DNA from: an uncultured Caldilineales bacterium
GTDB taxonomy: Bacteria > Chloroflexota > Anaerolineae > JAAEKA01
NCBI GenBank assembly: GCA_937907455.1
Contig: CALESQ010000108.1
Location: forward strand, 1-28,777
Length of the DNA stretch: 28,777 nucleotides
Direction: 5' to 3'
Shown: piece by piece, positions 14,515-22,946 of the stretch
Layout: the number at the start of each line of letters is the position of its first letter
How positions within the stretch are numbered: the stretch's first letter is position 1
The notes under the pieces: model-generated
Told to the model about the DNA's origin: nothing
What the model saw: the letters and a program-made list of their open reading frames with translations, nothing else
Databases searched by the model: none
Position numbers and translations under genes: made by a program

Positions 14515-17500
14515 ATGCACCGCATTGTGATTCGTCTTGCGCTTTTTGCCCTGCTTGTCGGCGGCATGTTGCCCGCGCACCCGGTTGCAGGACAGGAAAC
14601 CATCACTGGTTTGCTTCAGCCGCGTGTAGTAGCTGCCGAAGCTACCACCTTCACTTTCGAGATGGATTTTCCTGCGCCATCTATTACTTCTATAAACGAA
14701 GCTGGCCGTGTTTTTCACCAGCTTGAGCTGCCGTCGCTTGTCAACAGCGGCCAGCCGGGACATCCGGCTCTGCCTCGCTACCCGGTGATGTTGGGTATAC
14801 CCGCCGCTGGCGATGTGACGCTGCGCCTGTTGGCAGCCGAGGCCGAGACCTTGCCCGGTCGTTATACTCTGCTGCCAGCACCGGATTATGGCGTGCAACG
14901 TGATGCACTTAGCGGTGAGGCTGATGCCGCAGCTGGCGTGCAGGCACAGTTTGCCTGGGATGCAGCCGCCTACGCCGTGGACCGCTTCATGCCGCAAGCA
15001 GTGGCTGTGGTGGAAAGCACCGCCTGGCTGCGCGGCCAGCGCGTGGCGCGGGTGCAAATTGCGCCGGTGCAATACAATCCGGCTACCGGCACGGTGCAGG
15101 TCTATCGTCATCTGCGTATCGAGGTCAGCTTCAGTGACGCCGCCGCGCCGTACACTGCTGCCGCGCCGGATGTCTTCGACGCTACCCTGGCTCCTCTGCT
15201 GCTCAATTACGAGCAGGCGCGGGCATGGCGCACGGCACGCGGTGCAGCCACTGCGAAAGCCGCCGAGGCCGTAACTGGCTATCCGGGCGACACCACTCGC
15301 CCCTGGTTCAAAACGGTGCTAACCACCAGCGGTATGGTGAAAGTAACGCTGAATGACCTGCAAGGTGCTGATCTGGCTGTGCTGGCCGCGGCGAACCCGG
15401 CCTATTTGCAGGTGTGGACGCACGGCATGCAGGTGGCCGCCTGGTTCACGGGCGACAGCGACGCACAGTTCGAGGCCGGTGAGGCTTTGCTGTTTTACGC
15501 CGATATCGAACCTGCCATCTATAGTGATGGCGATGTTTATTGGCTGACCGTGGGCGATACCCCCGGCCTGCGCATGCAGCCTCTCGATGCGGCCCCCTCC
15601 GGCGCTGCCACTGATAGCACGGCCTGGGCAACCGTGCGCCTGGAAGAAAACCTGATCTACGGCAAGGAAGTTCCTCCCTACGGAAGTACTGTTACTACCC
15701 CGCGCTGGTACTGGCGCGACCTTTACAATCTGCTTACCCCTACGCAAACCATACCCGTTGCTCTGAATCACGCACTTACCGATGGCTACACGGCCATAGT
15801 GCGGCTACGTTTGCAAGGTGTCACGGCGGTAGCAGCCAGCCCTGATCACCGCGTGCGGGTGGAGCTGAACGGCCATACTCTGGGTGTGATCACCTGGGAT
15901 GGGGCACAGGCCACCACGGCGCAGCTGGACGCACAGGCGGGCTGGCTGCATTCCGGTGAGAACAGCCTCACCCTCACCATCGAGGCCCAGACCGGCGTCG
16001 CTATTGATCGTTCTTATCTTGACTGGGTGGAGATTCGCTATCAACACTCCCTGCGGGCGACCGAAGGTATCGCTGCTTTTGAGGCCGCGGGCGGCGGTCG
16101 GCGCGAGTTTGCGGTGAGCGGCTTCAGCCGACCGGATGTGCTGGCTTTTGATGTCACCACTCCGGCGGCCCCGCGTGTTCTCGCCGCTGTTAGCATTGCT
16201 CCGACAAGCGCTGCCGTTGCCGGGCCTGTGTTGCGTCAGCCTTCAGATGACCGCCGGGTCTTCTTGCCTTTGTTGTGGCTCAACGCGTCTACCGCGCCTG
16301 CCGGCAACTACACCGTGCGTTTTGGCGTAGCCAGCAGCAGCGCACGCGCTTATCAGGTGGTGGGGCTGGCTGCAATGGCTGCCATTGCCCCGCTTAGCCG
16401 CGATACCGGCTCCAGCCTGCAAAGCAGCAGCAACCGCGCCGATTACCTGCTGATCACCCATCGTTCCCTGTGGAGTGCAGCGCAAAGTCTGGCCGCCTAT
16501 CGCCGCACTCAGGGCCTTGCGGTCACGGTGATTGATGTGCAGGACATTTATGATGAGTGGAGCAATGGACGCATGGACCCGGCAGCTATTCGCGCTTTTG
16601 TGGCGCAAGCCTATGCCGCATGGCAAGCGCCCGCACCTGCCTATGTGCTGCTGCTGGGCGGCGGCCATTTCGACTATCGTTTGGTGACCGGGGCCACCAC
16701 CAATCCGGTGCTAATTCCGCCCTACATGCTGTGCGCCGATCCGTGGACGTGTGAGGTGGCCGTAGACAATGAATATGTTACGGTGAGCGGCAGCGACCGT
16801 ATGCCTGACCTGGCGCTGGGGCGCTTGCCTGCCTACACTCTGGACCAGGCCACGGTGATGGTCAACAAGATTGTGGGCTACGAGACCAGCACGCCTGCCG
16901 GTGCGTGGCGCAACACAATAACCTTTGTGGCCGATAACCCCTTTAGCGCCAGCGGCGTACCTGATCCTGCGGGCAACTTCCATACCCTTACCGAGCGTAT
17001 TATTGCCTTGACCCCCGCACAGTACAGCGTAAAGCGGATATTCTACGACCCTTATCCCAACGACGACAGCGGTGAGCCGTATCGCTATCGCACGGCCGAA
17101 GCAACTACTACCGCCATTTTGAATGCCGTCAACAGCGGCAGTGTCATTGTCAACTATGTCGGCCACGCGGGTACTACCACCTGGGCGCACGAAACCCTGT
17201 TGCGGGCCAATGAAAGCAACCGCAACGATGTAACTCAGATGCTCAACGGGACGCGTTTACCCATTGTGCTGGATATGGCCTGCGCCAGCGGCAACTTTGC
17301 TGATCCGCAATATGCCGGTTTGGAAGTGATGATGCTGAAATGGGCGGCGGGCGGCTCGGTTGCCGGTTGGGGCGCTACCGGTTTCGGTGTAGCTACTGGT
17401 CACGAAACCCTGCACCGCGGTTTTTATCAGGCGGTGTACACCGGCAATGTGCGTGTTTTGGGATTGGCTACTGCCGCAGGCAAGCAGGCGTTGTGGGCCA

Positions 17501-17574
17501 GCGGCATCAACCTTGACCTGATGGATACCTTCGACCTGTTGGGCGACCCTGCATTGCGCATAGCGCTGCCCTGA
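14515..17574 (+). CDS. Secreted gingipain-like cysteine peptidase (family C25)
   Basis: The protein has 1019 residues from ATG 14515, which has GGAG 6 nt upstream and yields a signal peptide (about 1-26, ending VAG). A C25-type propeptide-like region (about 50-235) contains G-x-P-A-L-P-R-Y-P-V-M. A middle beta-sandwich region comes next. The catalytic caspase-like fold (about 650-1019) has DYLLITH, LLLGGGHFDY, NYVGHAG (H884) and LDMACASG (C923). H884 and C923 fit the C25 catalytic pair, about 39 residues apart. The final LLGDPALRI is typical of the family end. There is no type IX secretion tail or anchor, so the product is probably released. Gingipains cut after Arg or Lys; specificity here is not predictable. 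A second C25 gene lies downstream. Confidence 0.85.
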   Translation: MHRIVIRLALFALLVGGMLPAHPVAGQETITGLLQPRVVAAEATTFTFEMDFPAPSITSINEAGRVFHQLELPSLVNSGQPGHPALPRYPVMLGIPAAGDVTLRLLAAEAETLPGRYTLLPAPDYGVQRDALSGEADAAAGVQAQFAWDAAAYAVDRFMPQAVAVVESTAWLRGQRVARVQIAPVQYNPATGTVQVYRHLRIEVSFSDAAAPYTAAAPDVFDATLAPLLLNYEQARAWRTARGAATAKAAEAVTGYPGDTTRPWFKTVLTTSGMVKVTLNDLQGADLAVLAAANPAYLQVWTHGMQVAAWFTGDSDAQFEAGEALLFYADIEPAIYSDGDVYWLTVGDTPGLRMQPLDAAPSGAATDSTAWATVRLEENLIYGKEVPPYGSTVTTPRWYWRDLYNLLTPTQTIPVALNHALTDGYTAIVRLRLQGVTAVAASPDHRVRVELNGHTLGVITWDGAQATTAQLDAQAGWLHSGENSLTLTIEAQTGVAIDRSYLDWVEIRYQHSLRATEGIAAFEAAGGGRREFAVSGFSRPDVLAFDVTTPAAPRVLAAVSIAPTSAAVAGPVLRQPSDDRRVFLPLLWLNASTAPAGNYTVRFGVASSSARAYQVVGLAAMAAIAPLSRDTGSSLQSSSNRADYLLITHRSLWSAAQSLAAYRRTQGLAVTVIDVQDIYDEWSNGRMDPAAIRAFVAQAYAAWQAPAPAYVLLLGGGHFDYRLVTGATTNPVLIPPYMLCADPWTCEVAVDNEYVTVSGSDRMPDLALGRLPAYTLDQATVMVNKIVGYETSTPAGAWRNTITFVADNPFSASGVPDPAGNFHTLTERIIALTPAQYSVKRIFYDPYPNDDSGEPYRYRTAEATTTAILNAVNSGSVIVNYVGHAGTTTWAHETLLRANESNRNDVTQMLNGTRLPIVLDMACASGNFADPQYAGLEVMMLKWAAGGSVAGWGATGFGVATGHETLHRGFYQAVYTGNVRVLGLATAAGKQALWASGINLDLMDTFDLLGDPALRIALP

Positions 17575-17587
17575 GCCGTTAATTTGC

Positions 17588-17616
17588 TTGACAGTCAGCG
17601 AGGCGTGTGTTACCAT
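17588..17616 (+). promoter_or_regulatory. Extended -10 promoter of the Thr/Pro-rich Fn3-like gene
   Basis: TTGACA (17588-17593), a 17-nt spacer and TACCAT (17611-17616) with a TG one base upstream form a convincing promoter. It lies 14 bases after the C25 gene stop. The Fn3-like gene and the C25 lipoprotein gene can thus be transcribed independently of the first peptidase. Confidence 0.6.
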
Positions 17617-17665
17617 CTTCGTCTTGCTGCTTTTGTCCGATGATTTTAAGGAGAGATGAGACCCC

Positions 17666-18697
17666 ATGATTCGTTCAGCCTCGCGCTTTGTTTTTATTGC
17701 TTTGTTAATTGGATTGTTGTTGGCCAGCGCACTTCCTGCCCTTGCCAATGTATCGTTGCTGTATTTCCGCGTGGAGCCGGTTGCTGGCAGCGCCAGCAAA
17801 ACGGTGAGCTGGGCTACCGAGACCGAAACCGACACCGCAGCCTTCACTGTGAAACGCGGCACTACCAATGACCACAATCAGGCAACCACGCTGCACACGG
17901 AACCTTCACGTGGCAGCAGCGCCCAGGGATTTCAGTACACCTATACGGATGCCGCGGCTCAGGCCAACCAGGCTTATCACTATTTCCTGATAGAGGTGCA
18001 GAACAACGGCACCAGTATGGAGATAGGCCATGTGGAGCTAACCGCCAGCGGGGCAACGGCAGTGCCTACCGCTACCACCGCACCTACTGCCACATCGCAG
18101 GCCACGGCAACCCCGCTACCTACCGCCACGCCGGTGACGCAGAACGCGGCCACGGTTGCACCCACCGCCACCCCCGTGACTCAAAGCGCCGCTACCACTG
18201 CACCCACTGCCACGTCGGTGACGCAGCCTACGGCTACCACTGCTGCCGCGGTAGCTGCCACCGCCGCGCCTGTGCAGAATACCCCTGCGCCAGCGGATAC
18301 CCCGGCAACGTCGGTGGACACCCCGACGGCTTCGCAACCGGTCGCTGAAAGCCAACCGGTTGCGGTTGACACTGCGGCTACTGAAGCGGCTGCCAAGAGT
18401 GGCGAACAGCCTGCGGCAGATGCCGCCGCTGTCCAGCCGGTTGCCGAAAACGCCGGACAGGCTGCCGAAACCGCGGCCACCGCTGCGGCACCAGCCCAGA
18501 TTACCACGCCTCAGGCTGTGGCGGAAGCGCCGCAAGGCGGGCTGGTACGGCCTACTGCCACCCCGCGCGCCACCGGCGGCGCTGACAACAGCGGCAATTC
18601 CTCCAGTTTGCTGCTGATCCTGGGTGGTGGCAGTCTGTGCGGAGCGGCGCTGTTGGCGTTGGTTGGGTTCTTTGTCTGGCGGCGCGGCCAGGCTTGA
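17666..18697 (+). CDS. Surface protein: Fn3-like domain, Thr/Pro/Ala stalk, C-terminal Cys-membrane-RR tail
   Basis: The protein has 343 residues. A signal peptide covers about 1-27, ending ALA. An Fn3-like domain (about 34-128) with W49-A-T-E-T-E-x-D-T-A-A-F-x-V-x-R is clearly related to the domain of the small protein at 10174-10647. A low-complexity stalk of about 180 residues rich in Thr, Ala, Pro and Val follows, including three 14-residue repeats (PTATPVTQ type). The end has a Gly-rich stretch, Cys325, a hydrophobic helix and Arg-Arg. AAGGAG is at 17648-17653; the ATG at 17666 is 12 nt away, rather far, while an out-of-frame ATG lies at 17656. The long stalk and tail suggest display away from the membrane. 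It sits between two C25 peptidase genes and could be a substrate or partner; that is inference only. Confidence 0.75.
   Translation: MIRSASRFVFIALLIGLLLASALPALANVSLLYFRVEPVAGSASKTVSWATETETDTAAFTVKRGTTNDHNQATTLHTEPSRGSSAQGFQYTYTDAAAQANQAYHYFLIEVQNNGTSMEIGHVELTASGATAVPTATTAPTATSQATATPLPTATPVTQNAATVAPTATPVTQSAATTAPTATSVTQPTATTAAAVAATAAPVQNTPAPADTPATSVDTPTASQPVAESQPVAVDTAATEAAAKSGEQPAADAAAVQPVAENAGQAAETAATAAAPAQITTPQAVAEAPQGGLVRPTATPRATGGADNSGNSSSLLLILGGGSLCGAALLALVGFFVWRRGQA
18119..18244 (+). repeat. Three 42-bp in-frame repeats encoding PTATPVTQ-type units
   Basis: The units lie at 18119-18160, 18161-18202 and 18203-18244. Each encodes 14 residues beginning PTAT and containing VTQ. Third-codon positions differ between units, so the protein repeat is conserved more than the DNA, which points to selection on the stalk rather than recent slippage. 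Confidence 0.7.
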
Positions 18698-18723
18698 TCG
18701 GTTGATGTACTGAAAGCGGTTCC

Positions 18724-20934
18724 ATGAAACGATTGTTTTCCCCCATTGTGCGGCAACACACCGCCCTGTTGCTGCTAATGGTTGCCATTAGCGTCGTTGT
18801 GCTGGGCGGATGCAGCAAAAAAGAAGCTGGCCCAACACAGGATATTGCGGCGGATGGGCAAACGCCCGCCGCAGTCGCTGCGACCCCGGCTGCCGCGGTG
18901 AGCGCGGTCAAGCTGTTGGCCGATCACGACGCGCTCTATCGCGTCTCCGCGGCAGAGCTGCGCGCAGCAGGCTTCGATCCGTCTACACACGCTGTCGAAC
19001 GGCTTCAACTTACCCTGAATGGCGAGTCGGTGGCTTTGGCCGTGCAGGGCAGTGGTGATTCCCTGGTGCTGACCTTCTACGGCCAGGCGCGTAACAGCCG
19101 CTTCGGCACAGCCAACGTCTACCGGCTTGGTTGGGGCGATGCCCCCGGCGCGCGCCTGGCTGATGTTGCCGTAGCCGCGCCTGAAGCCAATCAGACAGAG
19201 ACGACCTACTTTATGGCAGAAGGTTTCAGCGATGAAAACAGCACCTATCTGTCGCAAACTCCGGCAGACAGCGATCATTGGGTAGGCGCATCTATCTTTG
19301 CTCCAGCCGCCTACACCATGACCTTTGATCTGCCCGGCCAGGTGGAAGGGCCGGTGACGCTGGCGTTGACGGTGTGGGCCAACACCGAAGATCTCACCGT
19401 GGAGCCTGATCATCACCTGATGTTGACGCTAAACGGGGCTGCCGTGGCTGATGAGCGTTGGGACGGCAAGGGCTGGCACACCATCACCGCCACCGTTGCG
19501 GCAGACCTGGCGCTGCCCGCGCACAACACACTGACGCTGCACGCCCCCGGCGACACCACCGCGGCGGTGGATGTACTCTATCCTAACCGGCTAAGTTGGC
19601 ATTATCCGCGTGCCCTGGACGCATCCGGTGGACAGGTGCAATTTGCCATGCCGGCAGATCAGGCAGTGGCTGTGCAGGTTGCCGGAGATGACGCGCTGGT
19701 GTGGGATATCACGGCTCCTGCTGCTGCGCAGCGCCTGGAAGGCATGACGGCGCAGGCGGGTGTACTGCGTTTTCAGACGCCCGCCGAGGGCGGCCAACGG
19801 CGCTACCTGGTGGCTGATCCTGCCGCAGTGGCCGCTGTGCAGATTGAGCCGTGGCCCGAAGTTGATTTGCGCCTCAATCCCGAAGGGGCAGACTATATTG
19901 CCATCGTTTACCCAGCATTTCGCCAGACCCTGCAACCGCTGATAGACTATCGGCGCAGCCAGGGGTTGCGCGTCACCGTGGCGGATATTGGTGACGTGTA
20001 CAACACGTTCAGCGGCGGCATGATGGACCCAGCGGCGATTCGCAATTACATGCGCTATGCCCGTCAGAATTGGCCCGCACCGGCCCCGCGTTTCTTGCTG
20101 TTGGTAGGCGATGCCAGCTATGACTACCAAGGCTTTTTATCCGGTTCTGGCAGCAACTTTGTACCCACCTATCTGCTGCAAACGCACTTTGTGGGTGAAA
20201 CGGCCAGCGACAATTGGTTTGTCAACCTGGACGATGCCGACGACCGGCCCGATATGGCGGTAGGGCGCATTCCGGCGCAAACCCCTCAGCAGGTGGCTGA
20301 TGTGGTGGCTAAGACGTTGGCCTATGAGCAAAGCAATGCGACGCAGCCCTGGGCCGGTCGCGCCCTGTTTGTGGCCGATGACAAGCAAGACTCTTTTCAG
20401 CAGATCAGTGATGATCTGGCCGGTCTTTTGCCCGCTGCTTACCAGGTGGAAAAGGTTTATCTGGGACAGAACGACGCGCCCAACGCCGCGGTGATCAGCG
20501 ATCTGAACAACGGTGTGGGGTTGCTGTCCTACGTGGGTCATGGCAGCATGAATGTGTGGGCACAGGAAAAGATGCTCAGTATCGAGGATGCAGCGAAGCT
20601 GGATAACCAGGTCACGCCGGTGATGTTGACCATGACCTGTCTTGTGGGCTATTTTCATCATCCCAGTGTCAGCAGCATGGCCGAGGTATTGCTGTTTAAC
20701 CCGCAAGGCGGCATTGTGGCCGGTTTTGTGCCTACCAGCGAATCGCTGGCGACCGATCAAAGCGAATTGGCCGCAGCCATCTACAGCCATCTGTTTAACG
20801 ATGCCCCCACCGTGGGAGAAGCGATTATGCTGGGCAAGCAGGACTTGAGCGCAGAACGTGACCTGATGCAGGATTTGATCGAAACATTCACTTTGCTGGG
20901 CGACCCAGCGTTGCGCCTGCAACGCCCCAGCTAG
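18724..20934 (+). CDS. Lipoprotein gingipain-like cysteine peptidase (family C25)
   Basis: The protein has 736 residues. The N-terminus has a hydrophobic stretch ending in the lipobox LGGC30, so it is probably a lipid-anchored extracytoplasmic protein. Residues up to about 390 are beta-rich and variable. The C25 catalytic fold (about 395-736) has DYIAIVYPAF, LLLVGDASYDY, SYVGHGS (H606) and MTCLVGYF (C639), the expected His-Cys pair with a 33-residue gap. It ends LLGDPALRL. The module from QPLIDYRRSQGLRV onward parallels the other C25 protein at 14515-17574, although the N-terminal halves differ. It follows the Thr/Pro-rich protein by 26 bases and likely shares its promoter. A perfect 18-bp hairpin ends the unit. 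Confidence 0.85.
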   Translation: MKRLFSPIVRQHTALLLLMVAISVVVLGGCSKKEAGPTQDIAADGQTPAAVAATPAAAVSAVKLLADHDALYRVSAAELRAAGFDPSTHAVERLQLTLNGESVALAVQGSGDSLVLTFYGQARNSRFGTANVYRLGWGDAPGARLADVAVAAPEANQTETTYFMAEGFSDENSTYLSQTPADSDHWVGASIFAPAAYTMTFDLPGQVEGPVTLALTVWANTEDLTVEPDHHLMLTLNGAAVADERWDGKGWHTITATVAADLALPAHNTLTLHAPGDTTAAVDVLYPNRLSWHYPRALDASGGQVQFAMPADQAVAVQVAGDDALVWDITAPAAAQRLEGMTAQAGVLRFQTPAEGGQRRYLVADPAAVAAVQIEPWPEVDLRLNPEGADYIAIVYPAFRQTLQPLIDYRRSQGLRVTVADIGDVYNTFSGGMMDPAAIRNYMRYARQNWPAPAPRFLLLVGDASYDYQGFLSGSGSNFVPTYLLQTHFVGETASDNWFVNLDDADDRPDMAVGRIPAQTPQQVADVVAKTLAYEQSNATQPWAGRALFVADDKQDSFQQISDDLAGLLPAAYQVEKVYLGQNDAPNAAVISDLNNGVGLLSYVGHGSMNVWAQEKMLSIEDAAKLDNQVTPVMLTMTCLVGYFHHPSVSSMAEVLLFNPQGGIVAGFVPTSESLATDQSELAAAIYSHLFNDAPTVGEAIMLGKQDLSAERDLMQDLIETFTLLGDPALRLQRPS

Positions 20935-20940
20935 CTTGAT

Positions 20941-20982
20941 ACCAGAAGGCCTCGGACATTTGTCCGAGGCCTTCTGGTTTTA
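20941..20982. terminator. Bidirectional hairpin terminator between convergent genes
   Basis: An 18-bp perfect inverted repeat (20941-20958 and 20961-20978) with only two bases between the arms is followed by TTTTAG on the plus strand. It fills the gap between the C25 lipoprotein gene and the ABC permease, whose stop codon begins two bases after the hairpin. The T-run favours plus-strand termination. Confidence 0.85.
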
Positions 20983-21780
20983 GAAGTGTGCCAGGCTGCC
21001 ATCCACTTTGGCGCGATGGACGGCGCGACGGAAAACGGCCAGACTGATTGGCGTCAGCACCACCGAAAAGATAATCAGCGCCACAATGTTGCGCCATAAC
21101 TCGGCCCATGAAGCATTGGTGAGCAAGGCGCGGCGCATTCCATCCAGCGAATAGGTAATGGGGAGCAGCCCGGAGAGCGTTTGCAGCCAGGAGGGCATCA
21201 ATGAAACGGGGTAGTATACGCCACCCAGAAACAGCCCCAGCGAGTTGAACAGCCAGGTCACCGGGTCGCCGCGCTTTAGTACCATGATGAAACTGGCTGC
21301 CAGGATGCCCACTGCGGTCATGGCTATGATGGTCAGCACCAGGATCACCAGCGCAGCCGGCAGGTTGCCGTTGATCTGCACTCCGAACAGCAGTGCGCCG
21401 AACACCAGGTAGAGCATCACTTGAAAGGTGACAAAGCCGTAGTCGTACAGGCTGCTGGCTAACACCACCGTGCGCAGCCGCGTGGGGGTGAGCAGCATCG
21501 CCTCCAGCGTGCCGGTGGTTTGCGCCTCGCGAATGGTCGAGGCGAAGCCTTGCAGCCCCACGCCGAAATAGCCGGAAAAGGCCAATCCAACCAGCACAAA
21601 GGCGAAGTAATCGCCGCCGTAGTTGGCGAGATAGGGCATGGCACTGGGGCCAACCAGTTTGCTGAAGAAAAAGAAAACCAGCATGTTAAAGAAAATGCCG
21701 ACGATTTGCAGCACAAAAGCAAAGCGATAGCTTAGTTGCAAGCGCACATCGCGGCGCAGAAACGCAAGGGCACGTTGCAT
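20980..21780 (-). CDS. ABC-2 type transporter permease
   Basis: The protein has 266 residues with about six hydrophobic helices, the usual size of an ABC-2 permease. The N-terminus is short and basic (FLRRDVRLQLSYR). The family-typical segment ATIREAQTTGTLEAMLLTPTRL is an amphipathic coupling region, and a helical stretch near the end holds GGVYYPVSLMPSWLQ. The gene starts two bases after the ATPase stop, so the two are co-translated. Together they would form an exporter; such pairs move drugs, lipids or polysaccharides, and nothing in the sequence picks one. The product is an inner-membrane component. Confidence 0.85.
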   Translation of the reverse strand: MQRALAFLRRDVRLQLSYRFAFVLQIVGIFFNMLVFFFFSKLVGPSAMPYLANYGGDYFAFVLVGLAFSGYFGVGLQGFASTIREAQTTGTLEAMLLTPTRLRTVVLASSLYDYGFVTFQVMLYLVFGALLFGVQINGNLPAALVILVLTIIAMTAVGILAASFIMVLKRGDPVTWLFNSLGLFLGGVYYPVSLMPSWLQTLSGLLPITYSLDGMRRALLTNASWAELWRNIVALIIFSVVLTPISLAVFRRAVHRAKVDGSLAHF

Positions 21781-21782
21781 GG

Positions 21783-22802
21783 CTAGACGGCCTCGGTGAA
21801 ACGCTGAAATACTTGGTCGAGTGAGGGACGGCTGCGCTGCACACTGCGCACCTGCCCGCCCGCGGCGATCAGACGGTTAAGCAGCAGCGGCAGCGCGGTT
21901 TCGCTATCTACCGCTTCCAGCACCAGATGCCATTGCCCCTCGCCGAGGCGCTCGACACCCAGCCGGCCGGGCAATTCTGCGGCCATCGTACGCGGATCCA
22001 GCGCCAGCCCGTCTACCTGCAAGGTGTAGAGAATGGCTGCGCCCAGCCGGGAACGCAGCTCGTCGGGGGTTCCTTCGGCTTGCAGATGCCCTTTGTGCAT
22101 GATACCAATGCGGTGGCTCAGGCGGGCGGCTTCGTCCAGGCGATGCGTGGTGAGCAGAATGGTCATTTGTTCGTTCTGCAGTAGCTCTTGTTCGATGAAT
22201 TCGTGCAGGCGCAGGGTTGCCGTAGGATCCAGACTGCGCGTTGGTTCATCCAGAAAAAGCAGGCGTGGGTGATGCAGCAAGGCGCGGGCGATGCCCAGGC
22301 GTTGCTTTTGCCCGCTGGAGTAGGTGCGGAACGGGCGGTCGGCGTGGCTGGTGAGGTCCACCTGACGCAGCAGCTCGGTGATGCGCTGTCGCGCATGGGC
22401 CGGCTTCAGGCCATACAACGCGGCGAAAAACTCCAGGTTGTGTCGCCCGCTCAGCCGCCAATAGAAGCTGCGCTCCTCGCCGGTGGCCATGCCGATCATC
22501 TGGCGAATTTGGTTGCTGTGGGCCAGATCAACGCCGAAGATGCTGCCTGTGCCTGAGGTGGGTACAATCATGGTACACAACAGGCGGATCAGGGTGGTTT
22601 TACCAGCGCCATTTGGCCCCAGCAAGCTGTACAGCTCTCCGGCGTGCACAGTAAGCGACAGATCGCGCACAGCCAGCACCGGCTCATCATCGTAATCGCT
22701 GGGCCAGATGCGCCCCAGCGTGTTGCGCAGGTTCTGGCGCAGGGTGCGTTGTGGTAAATATTCCTTGTTCAGACGCTCGGTGTGAATGGCCGCTTCGTTC
22801 AT
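21783..22802 (-). CDS. ABC transporter ATP-binding protein
   Basis: The protein has 339 residues from the ATG at 22802. An in-frame ATG at 22844 would add 14 residues but lies upstream of the -10 box, so it is disfavoured. Walker A is G62-P-N-G-A-G-K68-T69-T. The signature YSSGQKQRLGIARAL, Walker B LLFLDEPT and the switch histidine in LLTTH are all intact. The last 80 or so residues form an accessory domain typical of DrrA/Nod-type exporters. It is followed by the permease after two bases. Transcription from the extended -10 at 22814-22809 would start on the A of the ATG, giving a leaderless message. Confidence 0.85.
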   Translation of the reverse strand: MNEAAIHTERLNKEYLPQRTLRQNLRNTLGRIWPSDYDDEPVLAVRDLSLTVHAGELYSLLGPNGAGKTTLIRLLCTMIVPTSGTGSIFGVDLAHSNQIRQMIGMATGEERSFYWRLSGRHNLEFFAALYGLKPAHARQRITELLRQVDLTSHADRPFRTYSSGQKQRLGIARALLHHPRLLFLDEPTRSLDPTATLRLHEFIEQELLQNEQMTILLTTHRLDEAARLSHRIGIMHKGHLQAEGTPDELRSRLGAAILYTLQVDGLALDPRTMAAELPGRLGVERLGEGQWHLVLEAVDSETALPLLLNRLIAAGGQVRSVQRSRPSLDQVFQRFTEAV

Positions 22803-22808
22803 GGCCTC

Positions 22809-22835
22809 ATTATACCATAACTCGATACCATAACT
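22809..22835 (-). promoter_or_regulatory. Extended -10 promoter overlapped by an 11-bp direct repeat (ABC exporter)
   Basis: On the minus strand TGG-TATAAT occupies 22817-22809. The sequence AGTTATGGTAT occurs twice with a 13-bp period (22835-22825 and 22822-22812), and the second copy overlaps the -10. No -35 is visible. The direct repeat could bind a regulator that controls the exporter. Confidence 0.5.
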
Positions 22836-22845
22836 TGTGTGCATC

Positions 22846-22873
22846 TTGCTGCAAGCGGGTTTTCACGTATAAT
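22846..22873 (+). promoter_or_regulatory. Probable promoter of the large modular secreted protein
   Basis: TTGCTG (22846-22851), a 16-nt spacer and a perfect TATAAT (22868-22873) point to the gene starting at 22947. It is back-to-back with the exporter promoter; the two -10 boxes are about 53 bases apart. Confidence 0.5.
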
Positions 22874-22946
22874 CGGTGCAATCCAGCAGCAAAGCGTTTT
22901 AACATAGCCGAACAATAGTCTTCCCTGCGTTTGAAAAGGATAAAGC

